Shown piece after piece: positions 33,880 to 45,504 of a DNA stretch of 64,000 bases; position 1 is the stretch's first letter, and each line of letters begins with the position of its first letter. This DNA comes from Cunninghamia lanceolata (Eukaryota > Streptophyta > Pinopsida > Cupressales > Cupressaceae), in NCBI GenBank assembly GCA_027924645.1, contig BSBN01000860.1, forward strand, positions 3,286,001-3,350,000. Direction: 5' to 3'. A model generated the notes under the pieces. It did no database searches and was not told where the DNA came from. It worked only from the letters and a program-made list of their open reading frames with translations. The position numbers and the translations under genes are program-made.

Positions 33880-34838
33880 ACTTTGTTGGGATTGGTGCGT
33901 CTTCTAGCTGGTCCGCTGTGACTTGTCTTTAAATAATGGCCTTTCTTTCTGTGTATTCAATATCAAACTCACTGAGGATCATCACCCACTTAGCCCTACA
34001 TCCTGTAAGAGTTGCTCAGGACAATAAGTACTTTAGTGGATCAATCTTTGCTATGAGCTTTGTTTTATGGTTGAGCATATAGTGTCTTAATTTTTGAGAT
34101 GTGAAGACAACTGCAAGGTATGCCCTTTTAATAGGTGTATAATTGAGCTCATATCCCACTAAGGTGCAACTGATATAATAGATTGCTCTTTCCTTTCCTT
34201 GGTCATCGTGTTGTGCTCATAATGCCCTTATTGTTGTCTCGGTTGTTGAAATGTAGAGTAACAGGGGTTGTCCTTGCTTTGGTGGTATGAGAACTAGAGG
34301 TGTAGCAAGATATTCCTTCAATTGGTCAAAGGCCTTTTAACAATTTTCATTCCATATAAATGTCATATATTTGCAGAGGAGATGTTGAAATGGTTCACAA
34401 TTATTGGCTAACTGTGCTATGAAGCATCAGATTGATTGGAGTTTCCCTTGAAGGCTACGTAACTGCTTTAGGTTCTTTGGTGGAGGCATTTCGACAATTA
34501 CTTTTACCTTTGTTGGATCTACTTCGATGCCTCATCTTGACACAATGTAGCTAAGGAGTTTTCCTGAGGTAACTCTAAAAACACACTTTTTCGGATTGAG
34601 GCGCACTTTGTATGCTTCTATCCAGTCAAAGATTTTAGCTAGCACTTGTAGGTGTTCATTTCTTATTTTCAATTTTCCCAATAGTTCATCCACATAGTCT
34701 TCCATGATGTTGTGGAATAAGTCATGGAATATCACTGTCATGGCCCTTTGGTAGGTTTCTCCTACATTCTTAAGGTCGAAGGGCATAACAACCCAACAGT
34801 ATGTTCCCCATGGACAAATGAATGTCGTCTTGTGTTTG
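33880..34838 (-). pseudogene. Gypsy reverse transcriptase and first RNase H
   Basis: The minus strand reads HKTTFICPWGTYCW, MPFDLKNVGETYQRAM, the catalytic DYVDELL, LNPKKCVFRVTSGKLL, then LKQLRSLQGKL and an RNase H with LATPLVLIPP and LRHYMLNHKTKL. Several TAG and TAA codons interrupt it. The box has D-Y-V-D-E instead of YVDD-D/I. Confidence 0.87.
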
Positions 34839-37008
34839 TTTAGTGTGAAAAAGGAGAAGAATGATTAGCATGCTCAACTAGGTCAAACCTCCCTTTTCAT
34901 ACACTAACATTTGGAATATGAACTGAGCTCAACCACTATTGAAGGGTCAAGCTACAAGTATCTTATTCCTTTGTTGTTGTATATGAAAAGATGTTTGAAC
35001 TAAGTTTTTACAACCCTAACAAGCTAGATCAAGCCAAACCCTAGTTATGAAACTTGCTCGGATAGACTGATTTCAGAAGTAGAAAATAATAAAGTGAGTA
35101 TAGAAATGCAGACATGAGATAGCAAAGCCTATACACTTGAATTTTGAGGGCCTGGAAGACTTGGGCGCTCCCAAATTCATCCTATAAGTTTTTTGGTCAC
35201 AAAACTTTCTGCACCAGGTGTCTAAGACTCTGCTGAAGATTCCAGATCCTAGATTTGAGGTTCTGATGGACTTGGGCACCCCCTAAGTCATCCTTACACT
35301 TATCTGAAGATGAATCGATAGCTTTTGTAGCAATTGTGACTGTAATACCCATTTCCTCTTCACTCCTTTCCATTAGATCTTCCTAAATCTAACTTGCACA
35401 AAAAAAAGAAGGAGAAGGTATGTTGTGGCTATATAGGAGTTTGCCTCAGTCAAACCTCATCTTTGATATTTCTACTTCAACAATAGCCAATGTTAAAAGA
35501 TGCAGATGTGTGTGCTCATAAATCCTAAGTGTGAGCATAAACAAAAGCAAAATCCTAAATGAGTAAAGCATAAAGGAAATAGATCCACACAAATGTTTCA
35601 CTCAAAGAAACAACAACTTCACCTCAAGGAGATGATATCAATGAAGACTTGTAGAACAAGAAGGCGAGGCAGTCATATCCGCAGAGGATTCCAAAACTCA
35701 AGTTGGAGGCTTCAACTCTTCTCCCGATCAAACAAAAGGCTTCACAAAACCCCAGGAAAAGCAAGATAGACTTAATAACTTGATTCCTAATCTTCACAAC
35801 ATATCTCCAAGATAGCAAAGATCCAAATCTTCAATGAGCTTCAACAATTTGCAAACCTTCAATAGCACTTGTAGCAGAATTCTGGCATAATAAGCTTGCA
35901 TGATATTTGTGTGTGATAAAATGATTTTGAGTTCTCTTTAAATATCCAACCTTGGAAATGAAATAAATCAAAATAAAAGGCCTACATCGCACGAGAAAGA
36001 AATTTTGAATTTAGAAACATGAAGCACACAGCAAAAGCTGACACCAAAATTAAATTTGTAATCCCGAGATTTAAGGAAATACTAGGGCATTGGCGCCCAA
36101 GTCCAGCCCCCAAATTTAGCTTTGGATTATGCTTAAGGGTGTCCTAAATCCCTAGAATCCATAGTTTCTTTCTGGGTTTTGTCGGTAATTACTCTGAAAT
36201 GTGACATTTCTCAGAAGGGATACACGTCAATCAGGGTTTAGATAGGCCCAATGATGAAAGGGGTTGAGGGACACTAAAAGGTAGGAGCTAAACTTAGTGA
36301 AATTGTGCTAATCTAAGTAGGATCACAATTTATGACATAATATTTAGTCCCCACTTTAGTGGCCATATGACACTACGTGCATATGCAACTAAAGGAAAGA
36401 AAATATTGTAATCATGAAAAGGATACCCAAAAGGATATTGTAGAGGATGTCAAATGTTGCCAAGCAAGAGGAAGAAGCCCCCAATCTATAATCTTGCAAG
36501 ATCACAAAGGTTAGGAACCGCAACCTGCAAAGAAAGATGTGTTTGACAAATATTCAAATCAACCTACAAACAACAAACAAATGAATTAGTCAAAAATACT
36601 AAAGGGGATGAGAGATGAGACATGATTAGGGCAAAAATCATGGGAGATATATGTCCCCTCTTATTTTTGCTTGCTTAGTATGAAAAGGAGAAACAAAGTG
36701 GTAATCTTGCCTCACCGATTTTAGGGAAAACTTGATGAAAAATGCTTCGTTAGGGTTACTTTTTCAAGTAACGCCAAGACACAAAGCGTTGAGTTTGATG
36801 AAGGGTGGAACCAAAATTTTGATGCAACAAACGACGTGAAAATCAGGGTTCTTCAGCTAAAGATAGGGATAGTTGAACATCATTTTATAGTTTTGCTCCT
36901 AGATAGTGAAAAGGGAATTATCATCTATTTACTATAAGCAATAAAGGGAGTTTTTACTCTTCACTATTAAGTTGTCATTTTCATTTGCAAAGGAGATAAG
37001 GAGAAGGA
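34839..37008. other. LTR-like repetitive sequence, boundaries unclear
   Basis: It starts exactly where Gypsy RT stops. It contains repeated CTTGGGCGC(T/C)CC and GGGCACCCCC motifs (35,160, 35,270, 36,090), similar to those at 37,205-37,250. TTAGTGTGAAAAAGGAGAA near 34,845 is echoed by TTAGTATGAAAAGGAGAAA near 36,675. No gene is seen; it is probably one or more old LTRs. Confidence 0.4.
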
Positions 37009-37020
37009 GGGAGAGATACC

Positions 37021-38250
37021 ATGCCAAATCGATGACCCTATCAGGCCTCGAGGCTAGATGCGCTACGGTGCCGAGTAGCAGATAGGCAAGACGAGCAGGA
37101 GGTAGGTCTCTTGACTTTGTTGATTGTTGTTATCCCTTTCCTTTTTAGCAATTCTCCTCATTTTTTTGTGCCTTTTAGGCCTTTTTGGACAAGGGTACCT
37201 GATTGGGGCGCCCAAGTCCTCCTGGTCCTTCTGGGGTGCCCAAGTCCAGAAAAGGACATGGGCCTAGTGGATAGGGAAGAGTTTGATGTTCTGAGTTAGG
37301 AACTTGATCTTTGATGAGTATATTCTGATTTGAATTTGGTTGTTATGATTTACAAGATGTCCTTCAAATGCATGAGCATACTGGTGGTCATCTCCTGACA
37401 TTGTTGCGAAGCCACACTGGTACACTATCTGACGCAGATAAAGGTCTCCTACAGGATGTAGGCCTATGGTGGGTGTTCACCATGCCCATGATGAGATTTC
37501 ATAGTAGCATGCTCATGGCCCTGATAGAGAGATGGGATGCAGATACTTCTACTTTCTATCTTCCCACAAGAGAGATGGTAGTCACTCTCGAGGATGTGTA
37601 TCACATCCTTCGACTTCTAGTTCGAGGGCAAACAGTGTGGGCTATGGAGCATAGATCTGAGGAGTATACTCGCACGAGCCACATTCACTACCTAGGTCAT
37701 GTGGTGACACCGCTTGGATGTGGACATATTATTCTTCAATGGTTAGAGTAGGGTGGCAAGGACATACCACTTTTTCGTCACATCTTGATCACTACCATCG
37801 CGCTAGTGGTTACACCCAATGGACAAGGCATTCACCTTCATGGGGGCTTCGTTCATACTATCAAAGTGATGGAGGAGGAGATGATGGTCTACACTTGGGT
37901 GCATAGTATTCTTGCGCACCTCTATTGGGACTTAGGTTGATATTTACATTATGAGGCGCAAGGTCTAATGATATGCACCCTATTGCATGTATGGTTGTTT
38001 GAGCATGTCACATGTATGTGGCCAGTGGGGTTTCCCATAGACCTAAACTAGACGCATCCACGTGCGTATGCATATCCCCTTATTAGATGCTAGATACACG
38101 GTGATCTTTTTATATTGGAGAGTGGTGTTCGATAGACTACGGCCCAATGATATGAGATGGAGACCATATCACAGTCGCAGGCCATGGATGGGGCAGAGGA
38201 GATAGTTTACGAGGATGCAGAGGGATCAACTTTTATCCAGTCGCCAAGAC
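37021..38250 (+). pseudogene. Plant mobile domain (PMD, MAIN/MAIL-like) pseudogene
   Basis: The segment 37,347-37,751 reads LLQDVGLWWVFTMPMMRF, ALIERWDADTSTFYLPTREM and TLEDVYHILRL, the N-terminal half of the plant mobile (aminotransferase-like) domain. In a shifted frame 37,850-38,060 gives EEEMMVYTWVHSILAHLYWDL and LHVWLFEHVTCMWP, the second half. A possible first exon with ATG 37,021 (TGA at its fifth codon) ends at a GT near 37,104, and an acceptor lies at 37,346. PMD genes occur in hosts (gene silencing, genome stability) and inside transposons. Broken here. Confidence 0.8.
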
Positions 38251-38944
38251 AACATCGTCATTTGCTTCTATTTCGACAAAGTTATGCTATAATTTGGGTG
38301 CATGCAAGGTGTTCCTAGCATGCACCCAAGCTATGTATGCTCAGCACACAACACAACATTAGTACAAAAAACTAATAAATTACTAAAAAAACTACTAAAA
38401 ATTGCATATAAATGACTAAGCTTGGTCACCTGACCATTAGTAGTTTATTGCCGGTCATTTATAATGCGACCAAATTTATGACTAAACCATTTGTAGTCAT
38501 TTATTGGTGGTTTTGATTGATCAATTTGGTAGTATATTTAGTCGTTAATTTAGTCATATATTTAATCTTATTTATTCACTGAGCTTGGTCACGTGACCAT
38601 TTGTAGTTTATTGTCAGTCATTTATAACACGACCAAATTGATTACTAAATCATTTTTAGTCATTTATTCACTGATTTTTAGTCATTTATTCATTTTTAGT
38701 CATTTATTCATTTTGTTCACTGATTTCTGCCTAAAAGTGTTGGAAATGAGACAATGCTTTTGAGGTTTAAACAAAAAACATAGAAAAAACATAATCAATC
38801 ATTTATTTGCACATAATGAAATAGCTATTAAGAAGGTAAATTACTAAAATTTTATTGAGAATAGGTGTTCTTACAACAGATACAAGACTTAAATATGTGT
38901 CTTTGCTTTGAAAATGTGTTAAAAAGTGTGTTTCTCAGTGCTGT
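38251..38944. other. AT-rich repeat region
   Basis: Imperfect repeats of AGTCATTTATTCATTTTT and GTAGTTTATTG(C/T)C(G/A)GTCATTTATAA between 38,440 and 38,710. No gene is seen. Confidence 0.5.
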
Positions 38945-40613
38945 GACTGAGAAAACTAAGTTACAAATCCAAACTGATCACAAACATTTATCAGTGACGA
39001 GCATCTAGAAGTCTTGCTTCAATAAGAAAGTTCTTTGTCTTTTTAGCATCATAGAAGTTTGACTCTCTAGTTACATGTTCCACCTCCTTGATTTGTCCAA
39101 TTTTGGCTACTGCTTCAATGTATAAACCATCTTTCTCGCACAATTGTGCAATACGAGGACAATCATAGTGACTGAAAATTCCACTTGCCAAGATAACATC
39201 AGCAACATTTGAGAAAGTGACCAAATTAATCTTAAGAACATGCAGAACAAATAAAATCAATAAAGTTGAAATCACAATAATTTCTACAACCAACAATGTA
39301 TAAATAGTTCATTTTCACTCTTGCCGGACTTTGCACGTAAGCATGTTTTAAACTACGTCTAAGAAAAAAAATTTAGTCGCTTCATGATCATATTAACAAC
39401 TTGCCTTAGTTTGAAGATGCACATGTTCTGGCAAATTAGGCTTCAAAACATCCAACAAAAAGGATGTTGCTTCATAGATCATGTTATGCTGCATATAGAT
39501 TTACATATGAAACAAAAAGATAGATAGTAAGTTATATTGACAAATGATTATACTTCAACATAAGAAGTTTTACCTATGCTTAATTTGGCTACAGGATATC
39601 TAGACAATATTCTAAATCAAATCGACCAACAAAACAACCTTCGACAATGTGTTGAGAACAATATATAACCCAGACAAGTTATTAACTCTTATTTTGTTGG
39701 CATTTCAATTCGCACCTCTGGAATGCAAGTTGGAAATGGACAACTATGCACAGATAAACTGCTCTTCTATTAGGAGGGGAATTTTCCTTTTTTGTTGATG
39801 ATTACTTAAAAGATAAATAAACTAAATTTGTCTATCTTTTTATTTCTCAGCTGCGAGCACAAGGTTATAAAACTCTATCGTTGCAGTAGAGTTTTTTCTT
39901 TTAACTTCTAACTACAACTAGACCTAAACTAAATGATGCTTTTGACAACTTAAGTAAATTCAGAGCTTAGGAATCAAAAGTAAACAAGGAATGATTTGTT
40001 AACACAAAATCTCAAATAAACTTATTCCAGATCACATCAGAAGACTCATTGTACTTTAAGATGTAAACTGAAAGTAAGGATATACAAGCAACACATATGA
40101 CATTAACTGAATGAACATGAGATAGAGAATTAGAGCAATAGAATGCATGAGATTTCCTTTCTCAATATTAAAAAACTATTACAACTCTAGGACAACAATA
40201 TTGCAGCAAAGACAGGCATGCAACATGTAATCAAACACTGGATTACAATGGGCACAAAGTGAACAAGCACTAGAATAACAGTTTTGCAAGCTAGAATAGG
40301 CATAGCAAATTATGCTATCTCAATTACAGTTCCTAAACAATGGGCAAGGCTGCCCTTATTTATACGCAAATCAAAGGAGTAGGGAACCCTAAAATCTCCT
40401 TGATCCTAGCTAACTAACTTGCTAACGCGCAAGATTTATTTCTATTCTAGACAAAAGATCTAACTAACACCTACTTTAAAACAATCTACTTTAAAGCAAA
40501 GAAAGCTCCAACTATTACAAAGTGATTTTTTCTATTTAAAGGATGGCTAAGCTTGAATGAAAATGACAGCTTTAAATTAGAAAAGCATTGAGTTAACTGC
40601 CACTTTTTGAGTT

Positions 40614-41700
40614 CCATCTTTATCTACAACATTGCTCCATTGGTGACATCACCCACTGATATTTTGGGAAATAATATTCTCCAAAAAGTTAGTAATTGCA
40701 TCCCTGCCAGGAACACTGATACTTTCCAAGATGGTATTTTGATTTTCCAACATCTCTTCACCATCTGCCACCATCTATAGGAAATCACGAACTTCATCCA
40801 CAGCTTTATCAAATTTTACTGTCATAGCGGCAAAACGATTCATCTTGCTAATATTGAGGTCACCATTAAAACTGCTATGAACGAGAGTCTGGAATTCTGT
40901 CCGTACTTCTCTGAGATCATACAGGGTACCATCTTCTCTCTCATATGAGCACGGCATCTGAGAAACAAAGGACCTCACAAACTTGAGAACACTTATCACC
41001 TTTTCTTTCCATTCCGCTAACTCCGATGATATCCTCTCATGGGTTTTTACTGTGAAAAGATATTGTGCTTTCCAAGTAGAAACCTTCTTCTTATTTTTTG
41101 TTGAATCAATGAAATCATATGCTACCTTCAAGTTGGAGATTATGATCTCAAATACCGGCTTGTTCTCAGCCATACACTGCTAAAACCCCTAAATGCCTTG
41201 ACGCAATCATGAGCATTGTATTTTAATTGATAGATTTGTGAAAGTACATATTTGCCTTTAGTTACAAACTCTTCCACCCAATCCTTCATGTGCCTCCCAT
41301 AAATGACCAACTGACTTAGCTACTGTTGATTGGTCAGTGATTCTAGAATCTGAGGAAGTAATAAGTTGGCCTGTGAAGTGCCATGAAGAAGACTGGAAAT
41401 ATATTGCCGCAACTGCCTATTTTCAGCCTTGAGGGTTGCTTTATCTTCTCCATCCTTCAACACTCTTTCCTTTAGATTATCTGATGCAACCTCAAAGAGA
41501 TTCACATCTGTGTGCCAGGTACTTCTACCAAGATTGGATCTGACCACCTTGAAGTCATCCACATCCAATGTCCTTTTGCAAAACATTCTACTTTTTTTTC
41601 AACCACTTTTGAGCAATTCTTTTCTGATATTTTTCCTTGTCATCGTGCCACACCTTCTTTCATTCTTCAATAGAAATGACAAAGTTCTCCTTCCATGATG
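40614..41700 (-). pseudogene. Unclassified retroelement-like frame in the clathrin pseudogene intron
   Basis: Two open stretches, 41,586-41,320 (VDDFKVVRSNLGRSTWHTD, KATLKAENRQLRQYISSLL) and 41,173-40,775 (MAENKPVFEIIISNLKVAYD), are joined by coding-like sequence with one frame change and continue after a TAG to about 40,620. The protein is helical and rich in Lys and Glu, with coiled-coil character. I cannot name it. It resembles in style, not clearly in sequence, the long second frame of the element at 53-59 kb. A minus-strand TATAAAAA at 42,250-42,257 upstream suggests an LTR promoter. Confidence 0.5.
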
Positions 41701-43890
41701 GTATTGAGAAGCATTTCTCAATGTCATTAGGCCTAAGGCTACAGAGTACTGCATATTGAAAAACTTAAAGAATGTCTGTGAACAGGCCTATGTTTGGAAA
41801 TATTTTGCGCAAAGGGTTGAAAACTGTTTGTTGATTTCTTTTTAAAAGCAGCTTTTGAGAGAAAAAGCTGGCACGTGGGTTTTGTAGATAATCTCGTTCT
41901 AAAGCAACCCAGATCATCAAATTCTGAAAAAAGCATAGGATTTCTTGAAAAAGTAGCAAAAAAATAGTTTTTGGGAAAACAAAAATTTTCCAATCTTCAA
42001 GAGGACATAATTCCAAATGAACCCATTTCGATGAAAACTAAAAAAGCTCTGGCTCTGTTTCTGAAAAATGATGCCCTAGAAAAATGGACTTTGAAAAAGC
42101 ATGCCTCTGTGCTTCCCAATCCTGAAACCACGAAGAACATTGAAAAATCACTCTGTTTGGGTTCTCAAATCTTCATGAGAAGAAAACAATGTTTTTATTC
42201 CTCTCGATGCAACCTGCAAAAATAATGAATAAAGGAGGCCAAAGGCTTGTTTTTATAGAACTTTAGGGTGAAAAAGCAGCTTTCTTTCTAAAAGCATAAA
42301 ACTTGAAACTTATTCATGAAGATAGCAACTCTTTGAGCAAAAATCCAAGTTGATATGCTCATATAGGAGGAATTCCTATTTTATAGCTACCTATGGCTTC
42401 ACGTGTGAGGATGAAAAATTGCTTCTTCGATGATGTCATCAAACACGCGAAAGTTTCAAAAGTGTTAGCCAAATTTTCTTTTCATTTTGAAACTTTTGCA
42501 TTTATTCTGACTCTAGTGTGACCTACTCTGACTTCAACAAGATGGCAAACTATCACCATTGACTGAAAAAGCTAACTAATCATGGTATTTTAGAGTTTTA
42601 TCAATCCTAATTTCATCCCCAGCCTTGAACTGACGATCCGACAATGTTTGACTATAATTTTAACTTCTGGAAACCGTCGGAGGAAGATTGGGAAGCAGCT
42701 GATGGATGACATCAGCAGAACATGAAAAAAACTATCTCTGGAGATCCTAGGCATCCCTAGCCTCCAGGGGCGCTTGGGATTTCATTCCTTAGCCAAATTT
42801 TTGAGATTTTTCAACCTTTCTTTGTTCCCAGAAAAACATGAAAAATAAACTAAGTCTGGAGAAGATGGGTTCCCCTAGCCTCCTGGGGTGCCTGAGGTTC
42901 CATGCCTTAGAAATTTTTTGAGGATCCACCATATTTCAGAGTTAGTCAAATTTTCAGGGCTTCAGGACATCAGACTTAGTCAATTTCAGGATTTCAGGAT
43001 TTTAGGGACAGGCATCAAGATCAGGGTAGACTGGATAGCCTGAGCATATTTGAGATGAATCACCTACTTTTTTGAGCTTCTTGACTGAATTTGACTAATT
43101 TTGACCACCTGAAAGTGGGCTAACGAGGAATTTTTGACATTTTTTCAAAAACACAAAAAAAATCTAACACTGGGTTGCTTGGACTCCCCCACCCTCCAGG
43201 GGCGCTTGGATTTCCCAGACTTGGTCAAATTTTGATGATTTTCATCTTTTCCTCGTTTTCCAGATTCATCTTGCTCCGTTCTCCATTCTTCGTCAGTTGA
43301 CAATTGCTTGATGGCTCCTCACGTTCTAAACAACACTGAAAACATGAAACTAACCCCTGACAGATGAGTTTTCTTTATTAATGCCTTCGGAGTTCGTGCT
43401 TCACCTTCTAAAAAAGCAGAATTGACCCAGTAGAGATAACTCAAGCTTTTGCAGATTCTCTTTACACCTTGATCGTGAAGCAATATCAGCCAATCAGAAT
43501 CAGGTAGGACTCCTGAATCAAAAATTCTATTTTTAGAAAATTTTGCTAGTATCCGTATCTCAAGAAACCTAGAAAACCTAAATTGACGTCTATTTTTAGA
43601 AATTTTGACTTTTTGACAAAAAAGTTTCTAGACTTTCACAAAATGCCTTAATGAAGCAAAAATTTTGATTGGGCACAACAGATTTTGAGGGAAATATTTT
43701 CTAGTTAGTTCCTAAGTATTTTCTAAAGAATATACTTCATCACCAAATACATGCACTACAAGAAATAATCATATAACAAAACAAATTACATTAAGAGCAA
43801 TAGTTTAATATTCACCTCAACTTCAGAGTTCCATATCAAAAACCATAAGCTATTTATCAATAGGAAGAAGATATATGAATTTACAACAAC
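41701..43890 (-). repeat. Probable LTR or leader region, minus strand
   Basis: It contains three spaced copies of a CCTCC(A/T)GGGG(C/T)GC(T/C)TG motif (about 42,763, 42,882, 43,193) and then, on the minus strand, a TATA box at 42,250-42,257. This is the layout of a U3 repeat array followed by a promoter. The ends were not found. Confidence 0.4.
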
Positions 43891-43995
43891 TAGAAAGCAA
43901 TTACTTGAAGAAAGAGATTCGTGATGACATTGTAATCAACTGGACAACCACCCTCCATTTGAGATATCATCAGTGCAAAGTTTACAACCACTTCA

Positions 43996-45504
43996 CTAAA
44001 TCAGATATAAATTCCCTAGGCACAAGTACTATACCATTTTGAATTAAAAAGGAGTAAGAATTTCCAAAACATACATTCTCAAAAATTGAAATGAGGAAAT
44101 GGCTGCAATTTACAAACACAGAGCACACATAGAGGATAGTGGACAAAAATTAGGGACTTGCAATTGGCAACTCTAGCCAAAAAGAGATTTCTAATACTTC
44201 TTACATAAGAAACATTAGGGACTTGCAATTTACAGACATAGAGCACACATAGAGGATAGTGAACAAAAATTAGGGACTTACAATTGGCAACTTTGGCAAC
44301 TATGTTATGCATATACCTTGACTGATAAGCTTTACTGAACATGACAGTGGACAACAATAACATGCTTTTACAAAGTCATGTTTACATTTGAGATTTTCAA
44401 CTCTTGACAATCCAACTTTAAGCATACCACCTCTTCATACTCAGAGCAAAAAGAAATAGGTTCATACATTATTTATGCTTTAGAAGAGATTATATGTTCT
44501 ACCATTTCATAATTACTCGTATAGAGTGAGTCATTGTCATACAAAGGCATAGATAAGCCTTTTATGTTCAATGTTTTAAACTCTGTCAATCTGAAACATA
44601 TTGCCTAAAACTTCTGATGCTAAGCAAAGATCAAGTTACTACATATCCTGTAGGATTCAGTGAGGTAAAAGCCACCAAACAAAACACATGCATAGTAAGT
44701 AGAAAGTTTGCACATTCATCTCAACATGAAACAATTGGGACAATAAAACGATTCAATCAAAAACAATGCATACAAGCAAGGAAAATAATGCATAACAAGA
44801 AGAACAATAATAGAAGCAACATTTCATAATGAATGTAGGAAGACACGTACATTTCCAAACATATAAAAAAAGATTACAAAACAGATAATTTCATTAATTA
44901 GAATATTGAATAAAAGAAAGCAATATATAACAACAAAAACAATAATACAAGCAACATTTCATGATGCAAATGGTAAGTGGTGCATTACATTTCAAAATAA
45001 ACAGCGATAATATAAAAAGCAAAGTACAAAGATTACTTTTGAAAACTGATTGATAGTTATAAAGATAACTATCAAGCAACAATGAATCAATAATTAAACA
45101 ATAGAAGTAACGATTATGAGGAGAACCTTTCTCCCTAGAAATACCTCTTACCCATTGAAACAAGATATCACATTAGGATATGCATTTATGTAATGATTTG
45201 ATAGAGTTATACAGGGTGATACAATGCTTAGGACCTTTGTAGGCCCCCCTTCTAGTGCTTTTTTGGCTTTAAAGACCTTATACCAACCTGTGAAAACCTC
45301 CTTACTCTCTAGGTTTCCATGATCAACATAGTGTCTCTAAGACTGTACAGGCCTGTAATAGTTGGCAGCAGCCATTCACTATTTGACAATTGATTTTCCA
45401 CTCTTAGCCATTCTTTTAAACACCTAACAAACTTCTAGAACACCTACCAAACCTTAGATTCTTGGATAGTGCTCATGACTACCTAACACTACTTTAAACC
45501 CTGG
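43996..45504. other. AT-rich region with local duplications
   Basis: A segment of about 70 bp around ACAGAGCACACATAGAGGAT is repeated at about 44,107-44,176 and 44,226-44,293. A second similar pair (AAGCAACATTTCAT) lies near 44,815 and 44,950. No gene is seen. Confidence 0.5.

Larger units (their letters stand above)
32214..34838 (-). mobile_element. Ty3/Gypsy (Tat-like) pol remnant
   Basis: The minus-strand order is RT, RNase H, a second archaeal-type RNase H, integrase. The dual RNase H is typical of the Tat lineage. RT starts mid-domain at 34,838, where the sequence changes abruptly, so gag, protease and the RT N-terminus are missing. Confidence 0.88.
38945..43995 (-). pseudogene. Clathrin heavy chain pseudogene, three exons with introns
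   Basis: The exon at 43,995-43,905 encodes [19 protein letters not shown] with a GT donor. The exon at 39,488-39,405 encodes [18 protein letters not shown] and ends in a GC donor (AAG|GCAAGT). The exon from 39,239 encodes [25 protein letters not shown], then [16 protein letters not shown]. This is the clathrin heavy chain leg (vesicle coat of endocytosis and trans-Golgi). It is not functional: the acceptor before 39,239 is AT instead of AG, about 100 residues are missing between CEKDGLY and IEAVAK, and a frameshift follows LLDAR. Retained introns show a DNA-level duplication, not a processed copy. Confidence 0.88.

Noticed and set aside
34838..36690. Complete LTR bounded by TTAGTGTGAAAAAGGAGAA and TTAGTATGAAAAGGAGAAA
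   Set aside because: These are direct copies of a short motif, not LTR termini; no TG...CA pair with target duplication was found.
38440..38710. AGTCATTTATTC repeats considered as a CRISPR-like array
   Set aside because: Unit length and spacing vary, there are no unique spacers, and the context is a plant nuclear genome.
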